From NCBI GenBank assembly GCA_964395975.1, contig CAYNBZ010000036.1:1-24224 (forward strand): a stretch of 24,224 bases of DNA, written 5' to 3'. Each line of letters begins with the position of its first letter. Position 1 is the stretch's first letter. Source of the stretch: Avimuribaculum sp964395975. GTDB lineage: Bacteria > Bacteroidota > Bacteroidia > Bacteroidales > Muribaculaceae. Under the pieces are notes generated by a model, which was not told where the DNA came from, did no database searches, and was given only the letters and a program-made list of their open reading frames with translations. The position numbers and the translations under genes were made by a program. Shown in pieces: positions 1-7,974 of the stretch.

Positions 1-97
1 TGCCGTTTTTTTAACGAAGACACTGTCTTGCCGTTGGTGGTAGGTTGCCGTGCGCTGATGTATTAAACTACATAAATTCTAATCGTGTAAACTGTAT

Positions 98-1669
98 TTA
101 CTTGACTATTACTTTTTTAGATTGATTGTTGGCTATTATGATGTATATACCATGTTCTAAGGAAAGTGTCATAATACCATTCACTGTACCGTTAAACTTT
201 TGTTTTGCATCAATGGAAAAAACTTTGAAATTTGTAGCGTTGTCCGCCATCAATGTCAACTGTCCTTTGTTGGACGAAAATGCGTTCCAGTCGGAATGGC
301 TCTCGATAGTTTTCGAGGTTAAAGACGATGATTGGGGATAGTCGCTAATGATAATGTCATCAATTCTAACTCGGTATCCGTTCTGTTGTTCCAATCTGAA
401 TCGAACATTGTCGGTCAGGTTTAGTGTGATGCTGAATTCTTGTAATGAGCCATTGGTGAGGGTGACGGTCTGTGCGAGAGTCCATGTAGAACCACTGTCA
501 GTAGAATAACTTATTGCCAAATCACTATCGCTATCGTTGTTGAATGTAGCACCATAAAATGATAGGACACCGGCTCCATTTAATTTGTCTTCTGCCATTT
601 CTATACAACCGCCGTCACTAAATCTCAGGCGAGCGCAGTATTTACCATGAGGTTCATCACTCGAATCGGCAAGATACATGCCTGTCAGTTGCCACAAGCA
701 TGCATTTCCCTGAAATGTGCCGGTATAATAACTTACCGGATAGCCTATCCATTCAAAATCTTCGAAGAATGTCGTTGATGTGGACGTGTCATCGTCGTCG
801 TTGTCGTCACCGGTCGAGTCATCGTAGATCCAACCCTCGTTTTGTTTGTCCCCCCAAATATATTCGGCCATTTCCGGATGGTCTATAAATGGATTGCGAT
901 TGTGCTGACAACTGTAGATTACTTCATTGCGGTCTGTTTCTTTTTGACTTACCGGATCTTGGCGATGCCAATCCATGAGCATATTTACCGCCCATGAACT
1001 AAAACATGGGTAGCTGTTGCCTGCGAGTTGGTCACTGCTCCAATCGCCAATGAGGCTATTGTAAGCGGCAGCCATATAAAAATAAGTGCGAGCAAAATCA
1101 CCCTTATATTCATCATCCGGCTCAAAGACAATACCGGTGTAGCCTTCATAAGTGGAAGTTCCAAGGCGTCCGAGAGCTTCTACACCGTTTGCAGAAGGCA
1201 ATGTTGTCCCATTGGCACATTCACCATAAGGATAATTGTCTCGTTGATTGTTTACACGGGTGTCGGTGGGGTATATGTGAAAAGCATCACTGTACATGGG
1301 ATATGCGTCATTAAACCAACTTTTGGGCATTGAATGTTCACGATTGTAGTTTACTCCAATGGATGAACTGTTGTCGCCATGATTTTCGTCACTTCCCGGA
1401 ATATATTGTGACGTTGAGTACATGTCCCAAATAGTACCGTCTTCTCTTACATCGCTTTCTTTGAACACATTCCAAAGACTACTATAACCCACATCTTCGT
1501 GTTCGCCAACTATTGTTTCCAAAGCTTCAAGCAATTCTCCTTTATTAAGACCTTTTGCTTTTTCGTAATACCCTGAAGGAGCATTGGCTGCGGCCGGCAA
1601 TGTGAATAATGCCAACAATAGTGATGTAAATGTCACTCGGTTTCGTATAATAGCAGATAGTTTCATCAT
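98..1669 (-). CDS. Secreted endonuclease I family nuclease with C-terminal sorting-like tail
   Basis: 523 residues. A signal peptide (about 1-29, ending PAAANA) implies export. Residues about 35-275 are an EndA/endonuclease I domain (His-Me finger nuclease family): I see NREHSMPKSWF at 109-119, DAFHIYPTD at 128-136, VNNQRDNYPYGE at 139-150, and the late QHNRNPFIDHPEMAEYIWG at 255-273. H112, H131, N140/N141 and R143 are the likely catalytic and metal-site residues. An Asp/Thr-rich linker (284-300) leads to a beta-sandwich-like region (about 300-445), probably a binding or anchor module. The last 75 residues end in GIYII...KKVIVK, which resembles a type A type IX secretion sorting domain. The likely role is cleavage of extracellular DNA or RNA. 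It starts 39 bp after the rlmN stop on the same strand, so it may be cotranscribed. MM at the start leaves either Met possible. Nuclease assignment is firm; the sorting route is inferred. Confidence 0.9.
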   Translation of the reverse strand: MMKLSAIIRNRVTFTSLLLALFTLPAAANAPSGYYEKAKGLNKGELLEALETIVGEHEDVGYSSLWNVFKESDVREDGTIWDMYSTSQYIPGSDENHGDNSSSIGVNYNREHSMPKSWFNDAYPMYSDAFHIYPTDTRVNNQRDNYPYGECANGTTLPSANGVEALGRLGTSTYEGYTGIVFEPDDEYKGDFARTYFYMAAAYNSLIGDWSSDQLAGNSYPCFSSWAVNMLMDWHRQDPVSQKETDRNEVIYSCQHNRNPFIDHPEMAEYIWGDKQNEGWIYDDSTGDDNDDDDTSTSTTFFEDFEWIGYPVSYYTGTFQGNACLWQLTGMYLADSSDEPHGKYCARLRFSDGGCIEMAEDKLNGAGVLSFYGATFNNDSDSDLAISYSTDSGSTWTLAQTVTLTNGSLQEFSITLNLTDNVRFRLEQQNGYRVRIDDIIISDYPQSSSLTSKTIESHSDWNAFSSNKGQLTLMADNATNFKVFSIDAKQKFNGTVNGIMTLSLEHGIYIIIANNQSKKVIVK

Positions 1670-1708
1670 TAGGTAATTTCGGCTTTATTATATATTTTGA
1701 AGTCGTTT

Positions 1709-2743
1709 TTATCTTTCAGCCTTTATTTTCCCTGCAAGCATACCGCAGGCAGCGGCAATATCTTCACCGCGACTTTGGCGGATTGTGCAGATTATGCCAT
1801 GCGTATTCAGTGTATCACGGAAGTGTATCATAACTTCATTGTCAGCTGGTTTGAGGTTTATGCCGGGTATGGCATGAAACCTTATCAGATTGACCCTGGC
1901 ATCGGTCGATTTAAGTATCTTTGCCAAAGCATCGATATGTGCATCATCATCGTTTATTCCTTTCCACATAATATACTCAACCGAAAGTCGGCGTTGGTGG
2001 TGGAAATTATAATTTCTCAACAATTCAAAGATTTTTTGCAATGGATAAGCTTTTTCTATAGGCATTAATGAAAGACGTTCTTCGTGATAAGGAGAATGAA
2101 CACTTATTGCCACATGCACATTTGTGCATTCGAGCAGTTGCTTTAATCTCGGTATGATACCTATTGTTGAAACGGTTATACGTTTGGGACTCCACGCAAA
2201 TCCCCATTTGGATGTCATGATTTCGATTGCACGCAACACTTCATCGATATTGTCGAGCGGCTCGCCCATCCCCATAAACACGATGTTGGTTAGTTGTTCG
2301 GCTTGTGGGATGCTCAATACTTGATTTATGATTTCGCAGGTCGAGAGGTTTCCGTGAAATCCTTGGCGACCGGTCATACAAAAGTAGCAATTCATTTTAC
2401 ACCCACATTGTGAAGAAATACACAATGTAGCACGGTCTTTATCGGGAATATAAACGCTTTCTATCGAAAACTCCTCATTTGTCGGGAATAAATATTTTAT
2501 AGTTCCATCGACGCTTTTTGCACTATGGCTTGGAGCATAACGTCCTACTTTGTAGTGTTGTGACAATTTGGCACGATTTGTTTTTGACAAGTCGGTCATT
2601 TCGGCTATGTCTGTTACATGCTTGTTATATAGCCATTTGCAAATCTGTCCGGCTGTAAATCGGGGCATACCAAGGTCATTCACGACAACTTGTAGCTGTT
2701 CAAGTGTCATACCCAGTAAAGGCATCTTAATAGCTTCCATCAT
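1709..2743 (-). CDS. rlmN: RlmN, dual-specificity 23S rRNA/tRNA adenine-C2 methyltransferase
   Basis: Radical SAM enzyme that methylates C2 of A2503 in 23S rRNA and A37 of some tRNAs. The 4Fe-4S motif C-x3-C-x2-C is seen as CGCKMNCYFC; FMGMGEPLDN is the SAM-binding GxGEP motif; the late IRQSRGEDIAAACGML carries the conserved methyl-accepting Cys. The frame is open to an ATG at 2773, but I prefer the ATG ATG at 2743/2740 (344 residues, close to the usual Bacteroidetes length). The protein then begins MMEAIKMPLLGMTLEQLQ, where family similarity starts, and a TATTTTTG element (2761-2768) would lie inside the longer version. The gene follows the terminator of the starch operon, so it probably has its own promoter, and it may be cotranscribed with the downstream nuclease gene. 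The function is firm; the start is less so. Confidence 0.95.
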   Translation of the reverse strand: MMEAIKMPLLGMTLEQLQVVVNDLGMPRFTAGQICKWLYNKHVTDIAEMTDLSKTNRAKLSQHYKVGRYAPSHSAKSVDGTIKYLFPTNEEFSIESVYIPDKDRATLCISSQCGCKMNCYFCMTGRQGFHGNLSTCEIINQVLSIPQAEQLTNIVFMGMGEPLDNIDEVLRAIEIMTSKWGFAWSPKRITVSTIGIIPRLKQLLECTNVHVAISVHSPYHEERLSLMPIEKAYPLQKIFELLRNYNFHHQRRLSVEYIMWKGINDDDAHIDALAKILKSTDARVNLIRFHAIPGINLKPADNEVMIHFRDTLNTHGIICTIRQSRGEDIAAACGMLAGKIKAER

Positions 2744-2760
2744 GTGTTTATTTATATTTA

Positions 2761-2768
2761 CAAAAATA
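2761..2768 (-). promoter_or_regulatory. Candidate -7 element for rlmN
   Basis: On the minus strand this reads TATTTTTG, matching the Bacteroidetes -7 consensus TAnnTTTG. A TTTG lies upstream at 2793-2796, but with 24 nt between them, longer than the usual 19-21. Transcription from here would start about 12 nt before the ATG at 2743, giving a very short leader. The region is AT-rich, so chance matches are possible. Confidence 0.35.
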
Positions 2769-2827
2769 TGCAAATTCTGTAGAATAATCTCACAAAATGA
2801 AAGGATATCTTCAACAACTGTCGTTTC

Positions 2828-2866
2828 AAAAAACGAGGAGAGTTGACAATGCTATGCCAACTCTCC
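2828..2866 (-). terminator. Terminator of the starch operon
   Basis: A 9-bp inverted repeat GGAGAGTTG/CAACTCTCC (2837-2845 and 2858-2866) with a 12-nt loop. On the minus strand it is followed by TCG and six T residues (2828-2833). It lies 103 bp past the GH97 stop and before rlmN, so it should end the susC-GH97 transcript. Confidence 0.7.
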
Positions 2867-2968
2867 ATTCCTGTTTAATTCATGAGAGGAGATTAAGGTT
2901 ACACTCTTACCCAAATGTACACATATACCTATTGATTATTTAAAAACTTATTCCATTTAACATGCAAC

Positions 2969-5089
2969 CTACTTTTGAGGCACAAGACGAATTGCAAAAC
3001 CTCCGCCGGGTGCGATATGTTGCTTCAAGCGTGTCTTACGGTTCACCTTTTTTGTGGTGATGTTGTAAGACTGCGGATTGTCAATGTAATGAGCGTCTTT
3101 GCCATCGGCATATATAGTTGCTTCATAATTTACACCTTCGGGCAAGAAACTGAAATTTATTTCAGCCACACGGGCATTCTCGTCGGTAATTCCGCCAACG
3201 TACCAGTCATCAGAGTGCTTGTCCTTGCGAGCCACTGTGATATAGTCCCCGGGTTCTGCTTCAAGGTAACGACTGTCGCTCCAATCAACAGGAACATCTT
3301 TTATAAACTGGAAAGCATCGGCAAAACGGCGGTAATTATCCGGCAAGTCACAAGCCATTTGTAACGGACCGGGCATCGTAAGGTACAAGGCAAGTTGTCG
3401 GGCAAGCGTCGTGAGAGCCTGGCCGGTCTTTCCCTCATTATAGTAGCTTAGGCGTGTTTCAAACAATCCGGGAGTGTAGTCCATCGGACCTCCTTTCAAC
3501 CGTGTAAATGGTAACAGCGTAGTGTGCTCGGGAGGATTGCCACCCATCGACTCGAATTCTCCACCACGAGCCGATTCCTGTGCAAGCCAATTGGGATATG
3601 TACGGCACAGTCCCGTGGGACGCACTGCCTCGTGGCTATCTACCATGATATGATAGTCGGCGGCACGTTGTGCCACATACAGGTAGTGATTAACCATCCA
3701 CTGCGACGAATGGTACTCACTGCGCGGAATGATTGTACCTACATAACCGGTCTTGACTGCATCATATCCATGATCGACCATAAACTTGAACGCACGGTCG
3801 AGCTGACGCTCATAGTCGGCAGCATTGGCGGCAGTCTCATGATGCATTATCAATTTCACATCACGCTCTGCGGCATATCGCTGCAATGTCTCAACGTCGA
3901 AGTCGGGATAAGGCTTGTCGAACAAGAACTGGCGATTCTTACGATAGCTTGCCCAGTCTTCCCAACCTTCGTTCCAACCCTCTACCAATACCGATTTAAT
4001 ACCACTTTCGGCAGCAAAGTCAATATATCGCTTTACATTCTCGGTGTTGGCGGCATGGCGGCCGTTAGGCGTGATTTTGGAATAATCGGTAATTCCTGGT
4101 ATGGCCTTGTAATAGTCGCTATATGCCCATGTGCGTTGAGTTCCGATAAACATCTCCCACCACACCCCGATAAACTTTTGGGGTTTAATCCACGATGTGT
4201 CTTCAATCTTGCAAGGTTCATTAAGATTGAAGATTAATTGCGATGCAAGTATGTCGCAGGCATTATCGGTGATAATAATCGTGCGCCACGGAGTGTCGAA
4301 CGGCAACTGCAAGTAGGCAGCCACTCCGTTACGGTCGGGTGTCAGGTGTGCCGACAAAGTGTAAGTGGCAGTGTCAACATTGAGCGACATCGCAGGATAA
4401 TTGACCAATGCGGCTTCATGTATATTGACGTAAAAATTACCCTCCGCACCTTTTATCAACAACGGCGTTTGCACGGCAACCTCCTTTATGGCATGGCTCT
4501 CGCTGTGTCGACCTTTGCGGACATCCAAGGCATGCGCAACTTGCGACAGAGGTGAAGTCACATACAGATACTCATCGGTATCGTAATCGCCCGGAATACA
4601 AAACATGGTATGATCGTCCGTAAAGTTAAATTCGGTCAACTCTTCCATCAGGGTGAGGTAGTTCACGGCATCCTGTTCGGGTAGCTCATAGCGAAAACCC
4701 AGCCCATCGTCAAACAAGCGGAAACGTATCGTCATTTTCACACCGTGCTCGCGGTTCTGCTCCATGTCAACGGAAATCTCGTTGTAATGGTCGCGCACCT
4801 GCGCATATTCACCCCATATGGGAGTCCACATCTCGTCGTGTGAGCAAGTGGCAGTACCGGTGATAGTGAACCCTTGTGTAAAATCGCCCCCGTTTCCCTT
4901 AAGTCCAAGTCGGCTTGGTGCAACTACGACCTTGCCGTCGAATTCAAGAGAATATAATGGCTGCCCTGTCTCGTTTACAGCCACATCAAGCTGCAATCTG
5001 CCATTGGGCGAGGTTAACGTTGTTGCCGAAACCGGCATACCAACTGCACACGTCACGACAATCAACGATATATATAACAGTTGCTTCAT
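2969..5089 (-). CDS. susB: GH97 inverting alpha-glucosidase, SusB-like
   Basis: 706 residues with a signal peptide ending near VSA (about 22); no lipobox, so likely periplasmic. The N-terminal beta-sandwich (about 25-290) precedes a (beta/alpha)8 barrel (about 300-600) and a C-terminal beta domain. Motifs MHHE (E418), DSHEAVRPTG (E487) and QESARGGEFES (E505, E511) match the inverting branch of GH97. From memory, B. thetaiotaomicron SusB uses E194, E439, E508, E526 and E532 for calcium binding and catalysis; E173, E418, E487, E505 and E511 here all lie exactly 21 residues earlier, which supports an intact calcium-dependent inverting site rather than the retaining galactosidase type. It would hydrolyse maltooligosaccharides to glucose. 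It is the last gene of the starch operon, 34 bp after the GH13 gene, with a hairpin terminator downstream. Confidence 0.95.
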   Translation of the reverse strand: MKQLLYISLIVVTCAVGMPVSATTLTSPNGRLQLDVAVNETGQPLYSLEFDGKVVVAPSRLGLKGNGGDFTQGFTITGTATCSHDEMWTPIWGEYAQVRDHYNEISVDMEQNREHGVKMTIRFRLFDDGLGFRYELPEQDAVNYLTLMEELTEFNFTDDHTMFCIPGDYDTDEYLYVTSPLSQVAHALDVRKGRHSESHAIKEVAVQTPLLIKGAEGNFYVNIHEAALVNYPAMSLNVDTATYTLSAHLTPDRNGVAAYLQLPFDTPWRTIIITDNACDILASQLIFNLNEPCKIEDTSWIKPQKFIGVWWEMFIGTQRTWAYSDYYKAIPGITDYSKITPNGRHAANTENVKRYIDFAAESGIKSVLVEGWNEGWEDWASYRKNRQFLFDKPYPDFDVETLQRYAAERDVKLIMHHETAANAADYERQLDRAFKFMVDHGYDAVKTGYVGTIIPRSEYHSSQWMVNHYLYVAQRAADYHIMVDSHEAVRPTGLCRTYPNWLAQESARGGEFESMGGNPPEHTTLLPFTRLKGGPMDYTPGLFETRLSYYNEGKTGQALTTLARQLALYLTMPGPLQMACDLPDNYRRFADAFQFIKDVPVDWSDSRYLEAEPGDYITVARKDKHSDDWYVGGITDENARVAEINFSFLPEGVNYEATIYADGKDAHYIDNPQSYNITTKKVNRKTRLKQHIAPGGGFAIRLVPQK

Positions 5090-5123
5090 AATTTCTTAAT
5101 AATAAATAAGTAAAGGTAATTGC

Positions 5124-6470
5124 TTACTTGTAATATATTGCATAACCATAACCATCGAGCTCGACATCAACGGGCATGGATGATACCGTGGCTCCGGTGA
5201 GCATGTTTTGCATCGATGTGCCCGAAATCGATATTGGCACTTTTGCCGACGCAGCCTCAGAAGTGGTATTCACCATCACCAGCAGAACATGGCTGGATGT
5301 AGTGCGAGTGAATGTGACCACGTTTCCTGTTGAATATGTGCCCAGAGACCCACCTCGCACATCGGCAGTGGCAGCATATATTTCATTAATTTTTGCATAA
5401 ACGGCTTCACGGTCATCGTCCCACGTGAGAGGAATATAAGAGAAGAACGAGAGAGTGGACCTCCCTTCCAAAACAGTTTCCATCGACGAGTATAGCAATG
5501 GTATGCCATCGAGCATTGCGGTGAGCACATAAGCAGGCTCAAGTGCATCGACCGAACCATATAGCGAATTCATGCTGTATGACATTGCCACATCATGATT
5601 GTTTACATACCGCATTACATGTTTGCCCTCGGGCACATCGTCGAGCAATGCCGAAGCACTGCTTAAAAAGGCAATGGGTGTAGTGCTTCCCTTAAAGAGA
5701 TTACTCACTAACGTTGCATACGACCAGTCATAAATCATATCGAAACCATCGGTGAAGTAGTCGGTACCCTCTGACTCCGAGAGCATTATCAAGTCACTGT
5801 TAATAGCCCGTAACTGAGTTATCGCATCCGTCCAAAAATCGTGTGGCACGCCATCGGTGTAATCACAGCGGAAACCGTCGATATCCGCAGTTGTTACCCA
5901 GTATTTCATGGCTTCAATCATTGCGGCACGCATGTCGGTGTTGTCAAAGTTCAAGTCGGCCACATCAGTCCAGTTTTGCTCTTCAGGCGATATAATGTTC
6001 CCGTTGGAGTCTTGCGTGTACCAGTCGGGATGGTCGGTAATCCATTCGTGATCCCACGAAGTGTGGTTTGCCACCCAGTCAAGGATGACTTTCATGCCCA
6101 AGCTGTGAGCGGTGGAAACGAGCGACTGCAAATCGGCAAGAGTGCCATAACGCGTGTTCACCGAATAATAGTCCTTGATACAATATGGCGAACCTATTGA
6201 TTTTAACTCTCCGGGTTCATATATAGGCATGAGCCACAGCACGGTAGTACCCATAGCCTTAATTTCGTCGAGACGGGCATTGATAGCAGCCAAGCAGCCG
6301 TCGGTTGCAAAAAATCGAGGATTCGCCTCATATATCACCATGTCGCTTGCCGATACTGCATCTTCATTGGATGCTGTTGGCATATCATTGCCGTCATCGT
6401 TCGAGCATCCCCCCATCGAGAGGAGGGAGCTCGTTAACATTAATGACGATAAAATGAATTTTAGTTTCAT
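5124..6470 (-). CDS. GH13 alpha-amylase family lipoprotein
   Basis: 448 residues. The N-terminus has a lipoprotein signal with Cys22 (SMGGC), followed by an acidic SNDDGND stretch typical of surface export signals in this phylum, so it probably sits on the cell surface. The GH13 conserved regions are visible: DWVANH (131-136), GFRCDYTD (199-206, nucleophile D203 with R201), LIMLSESEG (227-235, acid probably E232) and YVNNHD (288-293, D293). The C-terminal beta domain is short and ends at GYGYAIYYK. It lacks the inserted starch-binding module that makes SusG about 690 residues long, so binding is probably left to the neighbouring CBM26-like lipoprotein. It should make the first endo-cuts in starch. 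Gaps are 20 bp to the upstream gene and 34 bp to GH97. The exact specificity (amylase, pullulanase or similar) is not settled by motifs alone. Confidence 0.93.
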   Translation of the reverse strand: MKLKFILSSLMLTSSLLSMGGCSNDDGNDMPTASNEDAVSASDMVIYEANPRFFATDGCLAAINARLDEIKAMGTTVLWLMPIYEPGELKSIGSPYCIKDYYSVNTRYGTLADLQSLVSTAHSLGMKVILDWVANHTSWDHEWITDHPDWYTQDSNGNIISPEEQNWTDVADLNFDNTDMRAAMIEAMKYWVTTADIDGFRCDYTDGVPHDFWTDAITQLRAINSDLIMLSESEGTDYFTDGFDMIYDWSYATLVSNLFKGSTTPIAFLSSASALLDDVPEGKHVMRYVNNHDVAMSYSMNSLYGSVDALEPAYVLTAMLDGIPLLYSSMETVLEGRSTLSFFSYIPLTWDDDREAVYAKINEIYAATADVRGGSLGTYSTGNVVTFTRTTSSHVLLVMVNTTSEAASAKVPISISGTSMQNMLTGATVSSMPVDVELDGYGYAIYYK

Positions 6471-6490
6471 TACTTATAGAATTTTGATGA

Positions 6491-7945
6491 CTATTTCCAT
6501 TCGCTCACACCATCGGTAGAGACTGTCAAATAATAATCACGATTTAACGTCACACCATAATCTGAGAGTTGAGTGCCGTCATTGTTATGGAAAATAAAGT
6601 ACTGCGACTCACCGGAGCCCTGTATTTCCCAATATGTACAGTTTACCCCGTCAACTTCGGTATAACCGGTGGGCAGCATACCGGGCCATGCGCCAAAGAG
6701 ATCGTTGACGTCGCCCCAAGTATAGAGGTATAGTGTTTCCCAGCCGGTAAGGTCCTCGACATATATGGTATATGTTTCCGACTGGACTTGCGCGTTGCTG
6801 TCGTTATCATCGGTTTCGTCCGAACTTCCACCGGTGTAGGTATCGGGGTCAACTTCGGTACCGCCACTCGATGTAATCGAGAAGTAATAATCACGGTCGA
6901 GTGTCACACTTGCAAGGTCAAACTGGCTACCACCGTTATTGTTGTTCATGATTATGTTGTGAGTAGTGCCCTCATAAGCTTCACCAGTATCGAAATACAT
7001 GTAGGTAACACCATTGATGACTGTTTCACCTGTCGGGGTCGCACCCGGCCACGAGCCAAAGAGAGAGTCGCCGCCATCGTCCCATGCATACATGGCAATG
7101 GCATCCCAGCCTGTAAGATCCTCAATGAAGATTGCATAACCGTCATGCTCTACAATGCTGCTTTGGTCTATTTCCGTAACGCCGGTGGAAGTAACTTCCA
7201 GATAGTAGTCACGATCGAGTGTCACGCCGAAGTCAGCCAATTGACTGCCGTTGTCGTTATTGTTGAATATCAGGCTTAAAGATAGCCCTGCATTATCTGC
7301 ACCGGTGTCGAAGTATTTGTAGGTAACACCACTAATGGTTTCCGTACCGGTTGGTAGCATACCCGGCCAGGAGCCGAATGCCTCGGCATCGCCCCAAGCA
7401 TACAATGCAAGCTCGTCATAGCCGCTGTTGTCGATTACATATATCACATAACCGTCATGTTCCACCGATTCATCATCACTGGTAGCAAAGTAAGAAGCCC
7501 AGCGTGTAACAGTGATGTTGGTGCGTGTTCCCACTTCCGGATTATCGTAATGCAGCGTGCTGTCGCCCTGTAACGCACGTTCCTCACCTTGCGAAACTGA
7601 ATAGAAATAAAAACCGTCGGCAAGTGAGGTGCCCGATGCGAAAGTCTCAGGGTCGAGGTATATGCCATACTTGTAGTCATAGTCTGAAGCCATTTCAAGT
7701 TGCCACACTGAATTTCCCACCACAGCATCTACATCGTTGCCATTGAATGTACCCACGATATACATTTCATCGTTAGAGGGAGTATATGACGGCACTATCA
7801 CTTCGAGCAGAATGCGGTCGCTGCGCAACTCAAACCGCGGCAGTTCGCTTTCGAAGATTATTTCTTCCTTGTCACAACTTTGCAACATTGCAAGCAACGG
7901 CATCATTGCCAATAGCAACATCGCATATATATAATTCTTTTTCAT
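6491..7945 (-). CDS. SusE/SusF-position surface lipoprotein with three CBM26-like repeats
   Basis: 484 residues. Lipobox LQSC places the lipidated Cys at 24, followed by acidic residues (DKEE), suggesting outer-membrane surface display. Residues about 35-155 form a beta-rich N-terminal domain with YIVGTFNGN and YDYKYGIYL, similar in style to SusE/SusF or early-set carbohydrate-binding folds. Three repeats of about 100 residues follow (about 161-259, 264-365 and 389-484). Each has the pattern Y-x-I-[YF]-[VI]-x-D-x-[ST]-G-[WY], AW/TW-[GD]-D, FG-[SA]-W-P-G, N-N-[DN]-x-G-[ST]-Q and L-[DN]-R-D-Y-Y. This pattern is that of CBM26-type starch-binding modules. An acidic linker (366-388) separates repeats two and three. 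It should hold starch at the surface for the GH13 enzyme and SusCD. Position in the operon is that of susE/susF, but I see no close match to those sequences. Confidence 0.88.
   Translation of the reverse strand: MKKNYIYAMLLLAMMPLLAMLQSCDKEEIIFESELPRFELRSDRILLEVIVPSYTPSNDEMYIVGTFNGNDVDAVVGNSVWQLEMASDYDYKYGIYLDPETFASGTSLADGFYFYSVSQGEERALQGDSTLHYDNPEVGTRTNITVTRWASYFATSDDESVEHDGYVIYVIDNSGYDELALYAWGDAEAFGSWPGMLPTGTETISGVTYKYFDTGADNAGLSLSLIFNNNDNGSQLADFGVTLDRDYYLEVTSTGVTEIDQSSIVEHDGYAIFIEDLTGWDAIAMYAWDDGGDSLFGSWPGATPTGETVINGVTYMYFDTGEAYEGTTHNIIMNNNNGGSQFDLASVTLDRDYYFSITSSGGTEVDPDTYTGGSSDETDDNDSNAQVQSETYTIYVEDLTGWETLYLYTWGDVNDLFGAWPGMLPTGYTEVDGVNCTYWEIQGSGESQYFIFHNNDGTQLSDYGVTLNRDYYLTVSTDGVSEWK
6494..7465 (-). 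repeat. Three tandem CBM26-like protein repeats
   Basis: Within the lipoprotein gene, units lie at about 7169-7465, 6851-7156 and 6494-6781. They share the FG-[SA]-WPG-x-x-PTG core and the closing LxRDYY strand. The third is separated by an acid-rich linker and is the most diverged (YTW in place of YAW, no NNN run). This is duplication at protein level; the DNA is similar but clearly not identical. Confidence 0.85.
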
Positions 7946-7974
7946 TGTGTATTCTTTGATTAAGATAGAGTGAA

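Noticed and set aside
1..97. Possible terminator or gene end before the nuclease
   Set aside because: There are short near-palindromes (AAGACACTGTCTT) but no T-run on the minus strand after a stem, and no supported frame; too short to call.
3524..4237. 237-codon open frame on the plus strand
   Set aside because: Antisense to the GH97 gene, whose catalytic residues are all intact; no family features.
6494..7465. Repeats in the lipoprotein gene as a CRISPR or DNA satellite
   Set aside because: They are protein-domain repeats of about 300 bp inside one open frame; no CRISPR array or short tandem DNA array exists in the window.
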